From the NCBI GenBank assembly GCA_946482595.1, contig CAMLSD010000048.1, forward strand, positions 1-37,398: 37,398 bases of DNA, written 5' to 3'. The translations under genes were made by a program, and so were the position numbers. Position 1 is the first letter of the stretch; every line of letters begins with the position of its first letter. Below, one piece after another: positions 14,674-22,399 of the stretch. The notes under the pieces are model-generated. The model saw only the letters and a program-made list of their open reading frames with translations, searched no databases and was not told where the DNA came from. The stretch is from an uncultured Comamonadaceae bacterium. GTDB lineage: Bacteria > Pseudomonadota > Gammaproteobacteria > Burkholderiales > Burkholderiaceae.

Positions 14674-15945
14674 ATGACGGCAAGACCCTGGCGTGCCCTG
14701 GGCGCGTCCTGCCTGGGGGTGGTGCTGGCCCTGGCAATCCTGCCCGGCGTGGCGCGCGCCGCATCGGTGGAAGTGTTGCACTGGTGGACCAGCGGTGGCG
14801 AGGCCCGCTCGGTGGCCGAACTCAAGCGTCTCCTGGCCCGCGAGGGCCATGAGTGGCGCGACTTTGCCGTGGCGGGTGGCGGAGGCGACTCGGCCATGGC
14901 CTTGCTGCGGTCGCGGGTGCGCGCGGGCAATCCGCCGGCGGCAGCCCAGATCAAGGGTCCGGCACTGCAGGAGTGGGGCCGCATGGGCGTGCTGGCCAAC
15001 CTCGACGAGGTGGCGCAGGCCCAGAAGTGGGAGTCCCAGCTGCCGCGTGTCGTGGCCGACCTGATGAAGTACGACGGGCGGTTTGTCGCGGTGCCGGTGA
15101 ACGTGCACCGCGTGAACTGGCTCTGGGTCAGCCGGGCCGCGCTGCGCAAGGTCGGTTCACGCGCGCCGGAAACCTGGGACGAGTTTTTCGTGCTGGCCGA
15201 CCGGCTGCAGAAGGCCGGCATCGTGCCGGTGGCGCATGGCGGGCAGCCCTGGCAGGAGTTCACCACCTTCGAGACCGTCGTGCTGGGCGTGGGTGGCGCC
15301 GAGTTCTACCGGCGCGCCTTCGTGCAGCTCGATCCGACCGCCCTGCGCAGTGACACGATGGAGCGCGCCCTCACCACGTTTCGCCGCATCAAGGCCTACA
15401 CCGACAAGGACGCCCCCGGGCGTGACTGGAACCGCGCGACCGCGATGGTGATCCGGGGTGAGGCAGCGATGCAGTTCATGGGGGACTGGGCCAAGGGCGA
15501 GTTCCTGGCGGCTGGCCAGGTGCCGGGCCAGGACTTCCTGTGTGTGGCTGCCCCGCAGACCGAACGGGCCTTCATCTTCAACATCGACAGCTTTGCGATG
15601 TTCCGCCTCAGCGACCCGCGCGCGGCGCAGGCCCAGCAGGCCCTGGCGCGCACCATCATGAATCCCGAGTTCCAGCAGATGTTCAATCTGGCCAAGGGAT
15701 CGGTGCCGGTGGGCACGGGCGTGCAGATGAGCCGCTTCGACCTGTGCGCGCAGGAGTCGAGCGCCTACTTCGCGGCCTCGTCGATGCTCAAGACGCTGGT
15801 GCCGTCGATTGCCCACAAGATGGCGCAGCCCGACCGTGTGGAGGAGGCGATCAAGCAGGTCGTCGCCACGTTCTGGAACAACGACGCCGTGACCACGGCA
15901 CAGGCGATGCAGGGCCTGGAGGCGGCTGCCCGCGCGGGCCGCTGA
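14674..15945 (+). CDS. Sugar ABC transporter substrate-binding protein
   Basis: A 423-residue periplasmic binding protein of the SBP_bac_1 (extracellular solute-binding family 1) type. A signal peptide (1-29, ending VARA) precedes the mature start ASVEVLHWWTSGGEARSV, typical of glucose/mannose-type binding proteins such as GtsA. Other family marks are GNPPAAAQIKGPALQEW, AVPVNVHRVNWLWVS, PETWDEFF, AMQFMGDWAKGEF and AQESSAYFAASS. It would deliver a sugar to an inner-membrane ABC permease, but no permease or ATPase gene follows; the next gene is on the other strand with its stop 4 bp away. GAGGAG lies 7 nt upstream of the ATG. With the LamB-like porin it forms an outer-membrane/periplasm pair lacking its inner-membrane part in this window. 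Confidence 0.88.
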   Translation: MTARPWRALGASCLGVVLALAILPGVARAASVEVLHWWTSGGEARSVAELKRLLAREGHEWRDFAVAGGGGDSAMALLRSRVRAGNPPAAAQIKGPALQEWGRMGVLANLDEVAQAQKWESQLPRVVADLMKYDGRFVAVPVNVHRVNWLWVSRAALRKVGSRAPETWDEFFVLADRLQKAGIVPVAHGGQPWQEFTTFETVVLGVGGAEFYRRAFVQLDPTALRSDTMERALTTFRRIKAYTDKDAPGRDWNRATAMVIRGEAAMQFMGDWAKGEFLAAGQVPGQDFLCVAAPQTERAFIFNIDSFAMFRLSDPRAAQAQQALARTIMNPEFQQMFNLAKGSVPVGTGVQMSRFDLCAQESSAYFAASSMLKTLVPSIAHKMAQPDRVEEAIKQVVATFWNNDAVTTAQAMQGLEAAARAGR

Positions 15946-15958
15946 CAGTTCAGGCGGC
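15938..15958. repeat. Inverted repeat holding both stop codons of converging genes
   Basis: GCCGC-TGA (15938-15945) pairs with TCA-G-GCGGC (15950-15958) with a single bulged G and a 4-nt CAGT loop. The stem includes the TGA of the sugar-binding protein gene and the TCA (reverse stop) of the nuclease-like gene. It has no T-tract. A bidirectional transcript-end role is inferred. Confidence 0.45.
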
Positions 15959-16984
15959 GGGCGCGACGGGGTGGCGCAGGCGCAGCAGCGCGCGCACGAA
16001 ACCGTGGTCCGAGCGGGTGCGATCGCGGCCTTCGTGAAGGTGATCGTTGAAGTATTCGACACGGCGCACGTCGCCAATCGCAAAGCGCGACGACGCCACG
16101 AACTCTTCGGACACCCACACCTGGTCCAGCGTGTCGGGCCAGCCCTGGAACACATGCGAGTACGCCACGTCGCGCCGCAGCGCGGCCTCGGACTGCACGT
16201 CATAGGCGTGGTACAGCGCCGTGTCGCGCGCCTGACGGTCATAGGCCACGGCGGCAGTGGCCGAGATCATCTGCGTGGTCACGCTGTGGGGGGTGTCGTT
16301 CAGGTCGCCCATCAGCACCAGCGGGTCGCGGGTGTGCTGGATCAGGTCGACCACCAGGTGGCGCAGCGCCGCCGCCTCGGCGCCTCGCATGATCAATGAA
16401 CGCAAGGCGGCGCGTGCGGTGATGCGCGGGTCGTCGCGGTCCTCGACGACCGCGCCGCTCTCGTCCTGCAGGTACTTGGGGCGCTTGGACTTCAGGTGGC
16501 AGACCAGGACGTGCAGGCGCGGCCCGTTGCGCAGCTTCAGTCGGGCATGCAGGACGGGCCGCTCGAAGCGGGTGTGCGGCCCGATCTCCGGCACGTCCAC
16601 AGCATGCTGGGGCGGGAAGTCAGCGACCGAATCAAATCCTTCGAGATCCAGCCTCGTGGCCAGGCCCACCCGCGGCGTGCCGGTGGCACCGAGCTCGGCG
16701 CCGGGTGCGATGACCTGACCGTAGCGCAGCCGGCTGAGCTGGATGCTGTCCTTGAGGGCGGCAAGATCCCACACCTCCTGGAAGGCCACCACGTCAGCAT
16801 TGAGTCGCTGCAGCTGATTGCCCAGCCAGGCGGTCTTGCGGGCGTACTCTTCCGTGCCGAAAGGCTCCTGGTTGTCGTAGAACACCCGCGCGGGCAGCGC
16901 CAGGTTCAGCGTGTTGCAGGTGGCCAGGGTCAGCGTCGACCACGCGACCGGCGGTGGCTGAAGGAGCGGGCTGGTGTCGGACAT
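15950..16984 (-). CDS. Endonuclease/exonuclease/phosphatase family protein
   Basis: A 344-residue cytoplasmic protein of the EEP (DNase I-like) superfamily. Motifs in order are CNTLNL with Asn24, FQEVWD with Glu70 (metal ligand), VCHLKSKRPK with His163, GDLNDTPHS (226-234) and a C-terminal SDH (325-327) with the catalytic His. The family cleaves phosphodiesters in DNA, RNA, lipids or small molecules, and the exact substrate is not deducible. Family hallmarks around LASRGDNQ-type DNase I loops are not seen, so a small-molecule or RNA phosphodiesterase is as likely as a DNase. It is the last gene of the operon with the beta-CASP nuclease and MgtC-like protein (33 bp after the latter), and converges on the sugar-binding protein gene. 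Confidence 0.85.
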   Translation of the reverse strand: MSDTSPLLQPPPVAWSTLTLATCNTLNLALPARVFYDNQEPFGTEEYARKTAWLGNQLQRLNADVVAFQEVWDLAALKDSIQLSRLRYGQVIAPGAELGATGTPRVGLATRLDLEGFDSVADFPPQHAVDVPEIGPHTRFERPVLHARLKLRNGPRLHVLVCHLKSKRPKYLQDESGAVVEDRDDPRITARAALRSLIMRGAEAAALRHLVVDLIQHTRDPLVLMGDLNDTPHSVTTQMISATAAVAYDRQARDTALYHAYDVQSEAALRRDVAYSHVFQGWPDTLDQVWVSEEFVASSRFAIGDVRRVEYFNDHLHEGRDRTRSDHGFVRALLRLRHPVAPAA

Positions 16985-17017
16985 GGTGGGGTGCGGATGA
17001 GTGGCGGGGGTGACGGC

Positions 17018-18274
17018 TCAGAGGCGTCCGGTGAGCCAGGCCGCCAGTGCGGCAGCGGCCGTGCCGAGCGCGAGGCACAGGCCCACCACGGCGCCGTAGG
17101 CCCGCCCGCCCGAGGCGACGGCCACGATGATGCGCGTGACGGTGTTGACACCGATGGCGAGGAGCACACAGCGGACGAGGCCGATGTCGTCGAGGCGGCC
17201 GGCCGCAAACAGTGCGGCGCTCGAAGCCACCGGCGCATGCGCGTCGGCAGTGGAAGCCAGGGCCACGCTCGCAAAAAGACCCACGTGCCCGTAGGTACCT
17301 TGCGCCCAGCTGACCAGGGCAGCCACGCCGGACAGCAGTGCCGCCACGACAAAGGCTTCCCTCAGGCGCAGGGCGCTGTCATGCGGCCCGGCATCACTGC
17401 TGCCGCTGCCGGGTGCGTGCCAGGCCAGCAGTCCACCCAGCGCCAGGGCCACCCCTGCACCTGCTGCGGCGATCGGCAGCAGCATCCCGGCTGCACCGGG
17501 CGCCAGTGAACTCGCCAGCAGCCAGGCCTGCACCCAGGTGGCTGCGGACGACATCACGCCCGCGCCGGCATGGGCGCGCAGTTGATCGTCCGTACCACGC
17601 AGGCGGCTCCCCATCGAGGCGATCGTTGCCGTGCTCGACACGAAGCCTGAGAAGAAGCCTGATGCCGACAGCCCCGCACGTGGCCCGAGCCAGCGCGTGG
17701 CCACATGGCCGGCCGCCTGCAGGATCAGGATCAGGACCACCAGGCTGGCGAGGCGGCGCGGGTCGATGCCACCCGACCACGGCTGCGCACCTGAAGGCAC
17801 CAGCGGCAGCACCACCAGCATCAGGCCGGCCAGCATGATCAGGTCTTTCAGTTCACGCTCGCTCAGCAGCTGGGTCGACAGACGATGCAGTTGCTCGCGT
17901 GAAGCGAGCAGGGCCGCCACCGTGGCGCCGCAGGCGGCGCCCAGTGCAGGCGAGAACACGCTGGCCACACCGATCAGATAGGTCGCAAAAAGGGCCAGCT
18001 CGGTGGTCAGGCCCGGGTCGTCCGAGCGGCTCTTCCAGTAGGCCAGCAAGGCCAGTGCGCCGATCAGCAGGGCGCCTGCGATCACCACGCCGGGCTGGCG
18101 AAGGTTCTGCGCCAGCGCGCCGGTCAATGAAGCCAGCATGAAGCTGCGGATGCCCGCCGGCTCGCGCGTGACGCCGCTGCCCTTGCGCCGCTCGCGCTCC
18201 AGCCCGATCAGCATGCCGCAGCCCAGGGCAACGGCCAGTCCGATGGCGGCCGATTCGAACGTGCCTTCGCTCAC
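17018..18274 (-). CDS. MgtC/SapB and DUF4010 domain membrane protein
   Basis: A 418-residue inner-membrane protein. The N-terminal part (about 1-130) is MgtC/SapB-like, with ALGCGMLIGLERERRKG and AGIRSFMLASLTGAL. The remainder is the DUF4010 module with many hydrophobic helices (LKDLIMLAGLMLVVLPLVPSG, FFSGFVSSTATIASMGSRLR, ASTADAHAPVASSAALFAAG). Such proteins are common, and their transport or regulatory function is not established. The start is GTG at 18274, overlapping the TGA of the beta-CASP gene (18273-18271) as GTGA, so it is probably translated by coupling. An in-frame start upstream would run into the preceding gene. Followed after 33 bp by the EEP gene. Confidence 0.85.
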   Translation of the reverse strand: MSEGTFESAAIGLAVALGCGMLIGLERERRKGSGVTREPAGIRSFMLASLTGALAQNLRQPGVVIAGALLIGALALLAYWKSRSDDPGLTTELALFATYLIGVASVFSPALGAACGATVAALLASREQLHRLSTQLLSERELKDLIMLAGLMLVVLPLVPSGAQPWSGGIDPRRLASLVVLILILQAAGHVATRWLGPRAGLSASGFFSGFVSSTATIASMGSRLRGTDDQLRAHAGAGVMSSAATWVQAWLLASSLAPGAAGMLLPIAAAGAGVALALGGLLAWHAPGSGSSDAGPHDSALRLREAFVVAALLSGVAALVSWAQGTYGHVGLFASVALASTADAHAPVASSAALFAAGRLDDIGLVRCVLLAIGVNTVTRIIVAVASGGRAYGAVVGLCLALGTAAAALAAWLTGRL

Positions 18275-19629
18275 AGCGCGACGGTCGACAGATGCTCGGG
18301 CACCTTCACGCGCCACCCCAGTTCGTCCTGGATGCGGCTGCGCAGGGTGTCGGCCGCGGCCGGGTCACCATGCACGACGAAGGTCTGGGTGGGTGCATGG
18401 TGGAAGTGCCGAAGCCACTGCAGGATCTCCTGGGCATCGGCATGCCCCGAAAAGCCTTCGAGGTGGCTGATCTGGGCCCGCACCGGCACATACTCGCCAA
18501 AGATCTTCACGTCACGTGCGCCGCCAATGAGCTTGGCGCCACGGCTGCCCGGCACCTGGAAGCCCGGAAAGATCACATGGTTGCGTTCGTGCGTGACCAG
18601 CGACTTGAGGTGGTGCAGCACCCGCCCGCCGGTGGCCATGCCGTTGGCCGACAGGATCACGCTCGGGTAGTGCGATCGGGTCAGGGCTTCCGATTCCTGT
18701 GGTGTGGTCACGACCCTGACGCCTTCGCACATTGCCTGGGCCTCCTGTTCGGACAGGCGCAGCAGCTTGCGATGCTGGTGATAGACCGCCGTGGCACGCG
18801 TGGCCATCGGGCTGTCCAGATAGACCGGTACCTTGTGGTCCAGTCGCCCGGAATGCTTGAGGCGGTGGATGGCCAGCATCAGCGCCTGGGCCCGGCCGAC
18901 TGCAAACGTCGGCATCAGCACCGTGCCGCCCCGGCCCAGCGTGGCACGGATGGCTTCGCCGAGTGCTTCGAGCACGTCGGTGTCGGGGTGGCTCCGGTCG
19001 CCGTAGGTCGACTCCACGAGCAGCACGTCGGCCTCGCTGATCGCCTGGGGAGGTGGCATCAGCAGGTCGTGCTGGCGGCCCAGGTCACCTGAAAACACGA
19101 GGCGCCGATCGCGGTGGCGCAGCGTCACGCAGGCTGCGCCGAGCAGGTGGCCGGCCGGCGTGAGCGTGACGGTGGTGCCGTGGCCGAGGTCGACAGGCTG
19201 GCCGAATGCCACGGGTTGCAGGCGGGTCAGCGCGCGTTGTGCGTCGTGGACGTCATACAGCGGCAGGGCCGGCTTGTGTTTCGAGAAGCCCTGGCGATTG
19301 GCGCGCTGGGCGTCTTCTTCCTGGAGGTGCGCACTGTCGAGCAGCAGCACTTCGGCCAGGTCGCAGGTGGCTGGCGTGGCCAGCACCCGGCCGCGAAAAC
19401 CTTGTTTCACCAGCGCCGGCAGGTAGCCGCTGTGGTCGAGGTGGGCATGGCTGAGCACGACGGTGTCGATGTCGCGCGCCGGTATCGGCAGCGGTGCCCA
19501 GTTGCGGTCGCGCAGGGTCTTGAAGCCCTGGAACAGGCCGCAGTCGAGCAGGACCTTCTGCGAGCCGGTGTCGATCAGGTGGCGCGACCCGGTGACCGAG
19601 TCGGCTGCACCCAGGAAGGTGATGTGCAT
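18271..19629 (-). CDS. Metallo-beta-lactamase/beta-CASP nuclease (RNA-processing exonuclease family)
   Basis: A 452-residue enzyme with a zinc-binding MBL core and an inserted beta-CASP domain. The N-terminus ITFLGAADSVTGSRHL is typical; HAHLDHSG (61-68) provides the metal ligands, followed by PAGHLLGAACV, FSGDLGR, VESTYGDRSH, the beta-CASP block (TVLMPTFAVGRAQALMLAI), NGMATGGRVLHHLK and the C-terminal HGDPAAADTLRSRI. Relatives include the archaeal and bacterial CPSF-73-like RNases that cut or trim RNA. GGAGG lies 6 nt upstream of the ATG. It heads the operon and overlaps the MgtC-like gene by 4 bp. RNA is the most likely substrate by family; this is not proven by the sequence. Confidence 0.9.
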   Translation of the reverse strand: MHITFLGAADSVTGSRHLIDTGSQKVLLDCGLFQGFKTLRDRNWAPLPIPARDIDTVVLSHAHLDHSGYLPALVKQGFRGRVLATPATCDLAEVLLLDSAHLQEEDAQRANRQGFSKHKPALPLYDVHDAQRALTRLQPVAFGQPVDLGHGTTVTLTPAGHLLGAACVTLRHRDRRLVFSGDLGRQHDLLMPPPQAISEADVLLVESTYGDRSHPDTDVLEALGEAIRATLGRGGTVLMPTFAVGRAQALMLAIHRLKHSGRLDHKVPVYLDSPMATRATAVYHQHRKLLRLSEQEAQAMCEGVRVVTTPQESEALTRSHYPSVILSANGMATGGRVLHHLKSLVTHERNHVIFPGFQVPGSRGAKLIGGARDVKIFGEYVPVRAQISHLEGFSGHADAQEILQWLRHFHHAPTQTFVVHGDPAAADTLRSRIQDELGWRVKVPEHLSTVAL

Positions 19630-19739
19630 GGTGCCTCCGTGGGGACCATGCTACCAGCGCGGCTGATGCGCGCCGTGTCGCCGTGCGGGCCACCCGGGCT
19701 GCCGCAGCCGAAGCGCGGCGAGACCCGGGTTCAGCCGCT

Positions 19740-21314
19740 TCAGCGGCGGGGCTTGCCGCCCAGCAGTGCGGCGGCCTGGCCGCCACCGCCCTGGCGTGCG
19801 CCGGACGGTGCGCCCGGCTTGTGGGCCGGTGCGGCATGGGCGCCGGGCTGGCGTGGAGCCTGGGCGTGCGCATGCTGCGGCTTGGCCGCAGCGGGCGCGC
19901 GTGCCGGCCGGGGCGCTGCGGCCTGCGTGCCGTCGCGGTGCGCGCCGGAGCCTTGCCGATTGCCGTTGGCCTGTGCCTGAGGGCGATCACGCGGGCCATC
20001 GCGATGGCTGTCGCGATTGCCATTGCGGTTGCCATCGCGGTTGCCATCGCGACCGCCATGGCGGCCGGCATCACGCCCACCACCACCGCCACCGCTGCGC
20101 CCACGCCCACCGCCGAGCCCGCCATTGAGCGTCATGCGGCCCAGCTTGATCGGCTCGGGGCGAGCATTCGGGTCAGGCTCGAAACCGGGCACGACTTCCT
20201 TGGGGATGTCGCGCTTGATCAGGCGCTCGATGTCACGCAGGAAGGCTTCCTCGTCGACGCACACCAGCGAGATCGCTTCGCCTTGCGCACCGGCGCGGCC
20301 GGTACGGCCGATGCGGTGCACGTAGTCTTCCGGCACGTTGGGCAGCTCGTAGTTCACGACGTGGGGCAACTGATCGATGTCGATGCCGCGCGCCGCGATG
20401 TCGGTGGCCACCAGCACGCGCAGCTCGCCGCTCTTGAACTCGGCCAGTGCCCGGGTGCGCGCCCCCTGGCTCTTGTTGCCATGGATGGCCATGGCGGTGA
20501 TGCCCTCTTTCTCGAGGAACTCCACCAGCCGGTTGGCACCATGCTTCATGCGCGTGAACACGAGCACCTGGTGCCAGTCGTTGCGCTGGATCAGGTCGGC
20601 CAGCAGCTCCTTCTTGCGGTCGCGGTCGACCGGGTGCACCTTCTGCGCGATGGTCTCGGCCGTCGTGTTGCGGCGCGCCACCTCGATCACCTGAGGCTTG
20701 TTCAGCAGGCGCTCGGCCAGGGCCTTGATCTCGTCGGAGAACGTGGCCGAGAACAGCAGGCTCTGCTTCTGCTTCGGCACGATGGCCAGGACCTTCTTGA
20801 TGTCATGGATGAAGCCCATGTCCAGCATGCGGTCGGCCTCGTCGAGCACGAAGTACTCGATCCGGCTCAGGTCGAGCGTGCCTTGCTGGTGATGGTCGAG
20901 CAGTCGCCCGGGCGTGGCCACCAGGACGTCGATGCCGCGGCGCAGCGCATCGATCTGCGGACCCATGCCGACACCGCCGAACATCACCATCGACTTGATC
21001 GACAGATGCTTGCCGTAGGTGCGCACGCTTTCCTCGACCTGGGCGGCCAGCTCGCGGGTGGGCGTGAGGATCAGGGCGCGGATCGCCGGGCGGCCGCGTG
21101 CATCGCGCACCGGCTGGCCCGCGGCCAGCTTGTGCAGCAGCGGCAGCGTGAAGCCGGCGGTCTTGCCGGTGCCGGTCTGGGCACCTGCCAGCAGGTCGCC
21201 GCCGGCCAGCACGGCCGGAATGGCCTGCAGTTGAATGGGGGTGGGGGTTTCGTAGCCCTGCTCACGCACGGCACGCACGATGGGCTCGGCCAGGCCGAGA
21301 TCTGCAAAATTCAT
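19740..21314 (-). CDS. rhlE: DEAD-box RNA helicase RhlE
   Basis: A 524-residue helicase of the RhlE group. It starts [16 protein letters not shown] and shows [11 protein letters not shown] (Q motif), AQTGTGKT (45-52), [30 protein letters not shown], the RhlE-type [32 protein letters not shown] and [10 protein letters not shown]. The tail after about residue 380 is Gly/Arg/Asn/Asp-rich ([14 protein letters not shown]) and then Ala/Pro-rich and basic, as in other RhlE proteins, where it contacts RNA. I chose the ATG at 21314 because it gives the standard N-terminus with AGGAG upstream; the frame stays open for another 60 codons. RhlE acts in ribosome maturation and RNA turnover. A long leader with a perfect 10-bp inverted repeat precedes it. 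Confidence 0.93.
   Translation of the reverse strand: MNFADLGLAEPIVRAVREQGYETPTPIQLQAIPAVLAGGDLLAGAQTGTGKTAGFTLPLLHKLAAGQPVRDARGRPAIRALILTPTRELAAQVEESVRTYGKHLSIKSMVMFGGVGMGPQIDALRRGIDVLVATPGRLLDHHQQGTLDLSRIEYFVLDEADRMLDMGFIHDIKKVLAIVPKQKQSLLFSATFSDEIKALAERLLNKPQVIEVARRNTTAETIAQKVHPVDRDRKKELLADLIQRNDWHQVLVFTRMKHGANRLVEFLEKEGITAMAIHGNKSQGARTRALAEFKSGELRVLVATDIAARGIDIDQLPHVVNYELPNVPEDYVHRIGRTGRAGAQGEAISLVCVDEEAFLRDIERLIKRDIPKEVVPGFEPDPNARPEPIKLGRMTLNGGLGGGRGRSGGGGGGRDAGRHGGRDGNRDGNRNGNRDSHRDGPRDRPQAQANGNRQGSGAHRDGTQAAAPRPARAPAAAKPQHAHAQAPRQPGAHAAPAHKPGAPSGARQGGGGQAAALLGGKPRR
19990..20055 (-). repeat. 12-bp coding repeats in the RhlE tail
   Basis: A run of short units related to TTGCCATCGCGG (plus-strand reading) encodes the NGNRD/DGNRD repeats of the helicase tail. 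The units are in frame and slightly diverged. Approximate boundaries. Confidence 0.6.
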
Positions 21315-21416
21315 GTAGGGAAAGGCTCCTGCCAGGGAGCTGGGGGATCGGCCTGCTGCCGCTCGCAAGAGGGCACCAGTCGGGAAGGCAGATGAGGTGG
21401 GAACGGTCGGAAACGA

Positions 21417-21459
21417 CTGCGGCGCCGTGACTGGAAGTGGCGCCGCAGCCCGCATTGTA
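21417..21459 (-). promoter_or_regulatory. Possible rhlE promoter and 5'-end hairpin
   Basis: On the minus strand TACAAT (21459-21454) matches a -10 box at 5 of 6 positions; the -35 region is poor. Immediately downstream, CTGCGGCGCC (21448-21439 and 21426-21417 as inverted arms) forms a perfect 10-bp inverted repeat with a 12-nt loop. If the box is used, the mRNA would begin essentially at this stem-loop, about 130 nt before the rhlE ATG. Confidence 0.4.
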
Positions 21460-21667
21460 TGCGCAACCGCGGGTACGCGCCGAAACGTGCACATCGGGCG
21501 TTGCTGCCTGGCGAATTTCGGGGGATCGAGCGCGGCTGACAGCCATCAGAAAGGCTGTCGGGCGCAATCGACAGCGCGATGACAGTTCAGGTGGCCGGTC
21601 CGCTGGTCATCCCTGATCCCGCGCCGCGCGAGGCACGCCACCATCGCAGGCCGGAACAACGACCACC
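21460..21667 (+). promoter_or_regulatory. Upstream region of the response regulator gene with GACAG repeats
   Basis: No gene is supported here. GACAGCC (21538-21544) and GGCTGTC (21553-21559) form a perfect 7-bp hairpin, extendable by two pairs. GACAG recurs at 21570-21574 and 21581-21585, exactly 11 bp apart, the spacing of direct repeats bound by OmpR-type regulators. Autoregulation by the downstream regulator is a guess from spacing alone. No convincing -35/-10 pair is seen. Confidence 0.3.
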
Positions 21668-22399
21668 ATGAACGTCCTGATTGCCGAAGACGATGCCTGC
21701 CTGCGCCAGGCCCTGGCCGCGGCCCTGGCACAGCGCGGCTGGGTCACCCAGACCTGCCACGACGGCCCCAGCGTGCTGCGCCTGTGCGATGCGCGCGAGC
21801 CGGACGTGCTGACGCTGGATCTGGGCCTGCCGGGGCTGGACGGTCTGGCGGTGCTGGCCCGGCTGCGCGCGATGAAGTCCAGCCTGCCGGTGCTGGTGCT
21901 CACGGCCCGCGGGGCGGTGGGCGACCGGGTGCAGGCGCTGAACGCGGGTGCCGACGACTATCTCTGCAAGCCCTGTGACCTCGACGAACTGTCGGCGCGG
22001 CTTCACGCGCTGGTGCGTCGCGTGGCGCACCAGCGTGCCGCTGCGTGGACCTGCGGCGAACTTCGACTGGAGCTCGACTCGGGGGCTTTCTACATCGGCG
22101 AGCGGATCCTGTCGCTGACGCCGCGTGAGCAGGCCTTCGTGCGTGCCTTGATGGCACGCCAGGGCAGCGTGACCACCAAGGACAGGCTGTTTCGCGAAGT
22201 CTTTGCCTTTGGCAGCCAGGCCTTGCCGCAGGCGCTGGACGTGGTGGCTCACCGGGTGCGGCGCAAGCTGGCCGGCGCGGGGGCCGACATCGTCACGGTG
22301 CGAGGGCTGGGCTACCTGCTGCGGCACGAGCCGCTCACGTCGACGGATGCAGCGGCGCGGCCGGATGGTGGGGCGCCGGCCGGCTCAGCACCAGGGTGA
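21668..22399 (+). CDS. OmpR/PhoB-type response regulator (orphan)
   Basis: A 243-residue two-domain regulator. The receiver (1-120) has the acidic pocket EDD (7-9), the phosphorylation site Asp51 in LTLDLGLPGLDG, Thr79 and Lys101 in CKPCDLDEL. The C-terminal winged helix (about 128-222) has LTPREQAFVRALM, VTTKDRLFREVF, ALDVVAHRVRRKL and VRGLGYLL, normal for OmpR/PhoB DNA binding. No histidine kinase gene is adjacent; the nearest kinases are both hybrids kilobases away. The last 20 residues are Ala/Gly-rich and their codons overlap the end of the converging MFS gene by 65 bp. The ATG has only a weak ribosome site. Target genes are not known. Confidence 0.9.
   Translation: MNVLIAEDDACLRQALAAALAQRGWVTQTCHDGPSVLRLCDAREPDVLTLDLGLPGLDGLAVLARLRAMKSSLPVLVLTARGAVGDRVQALNAGADDYLCKPCDLDELSARLHALVRRVAHQRAAAWTCGELRLELDSGAFYIGERILSLTPREQAFVRALMARQGSVTTKDRLFREVFAFGSQALPQALDVVAHRVRRKLAGAGADIVTVRGLGYLLRHEPLTSTDAAARPDGGAPAGSAPG

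Noticed and set aside
19683..21395. Long plus-strand open frame opposite rhlE
   Set aside because: It is antisense to a clear DEAD-box helicase and has no recognisable motif; long shadow frames are expected at this GC content. The same applies to the frames opposite the KPFG helicase (7341-9344), ettA (23672-25321) and glnA (32310-34052).
21315..21494. 60-codon N-terminal extension of RhlE
   Set aside because: The family N-terminus begins at the ATG at 21314; the extension has no homology pattern and spans the putative promoter and hairpin.
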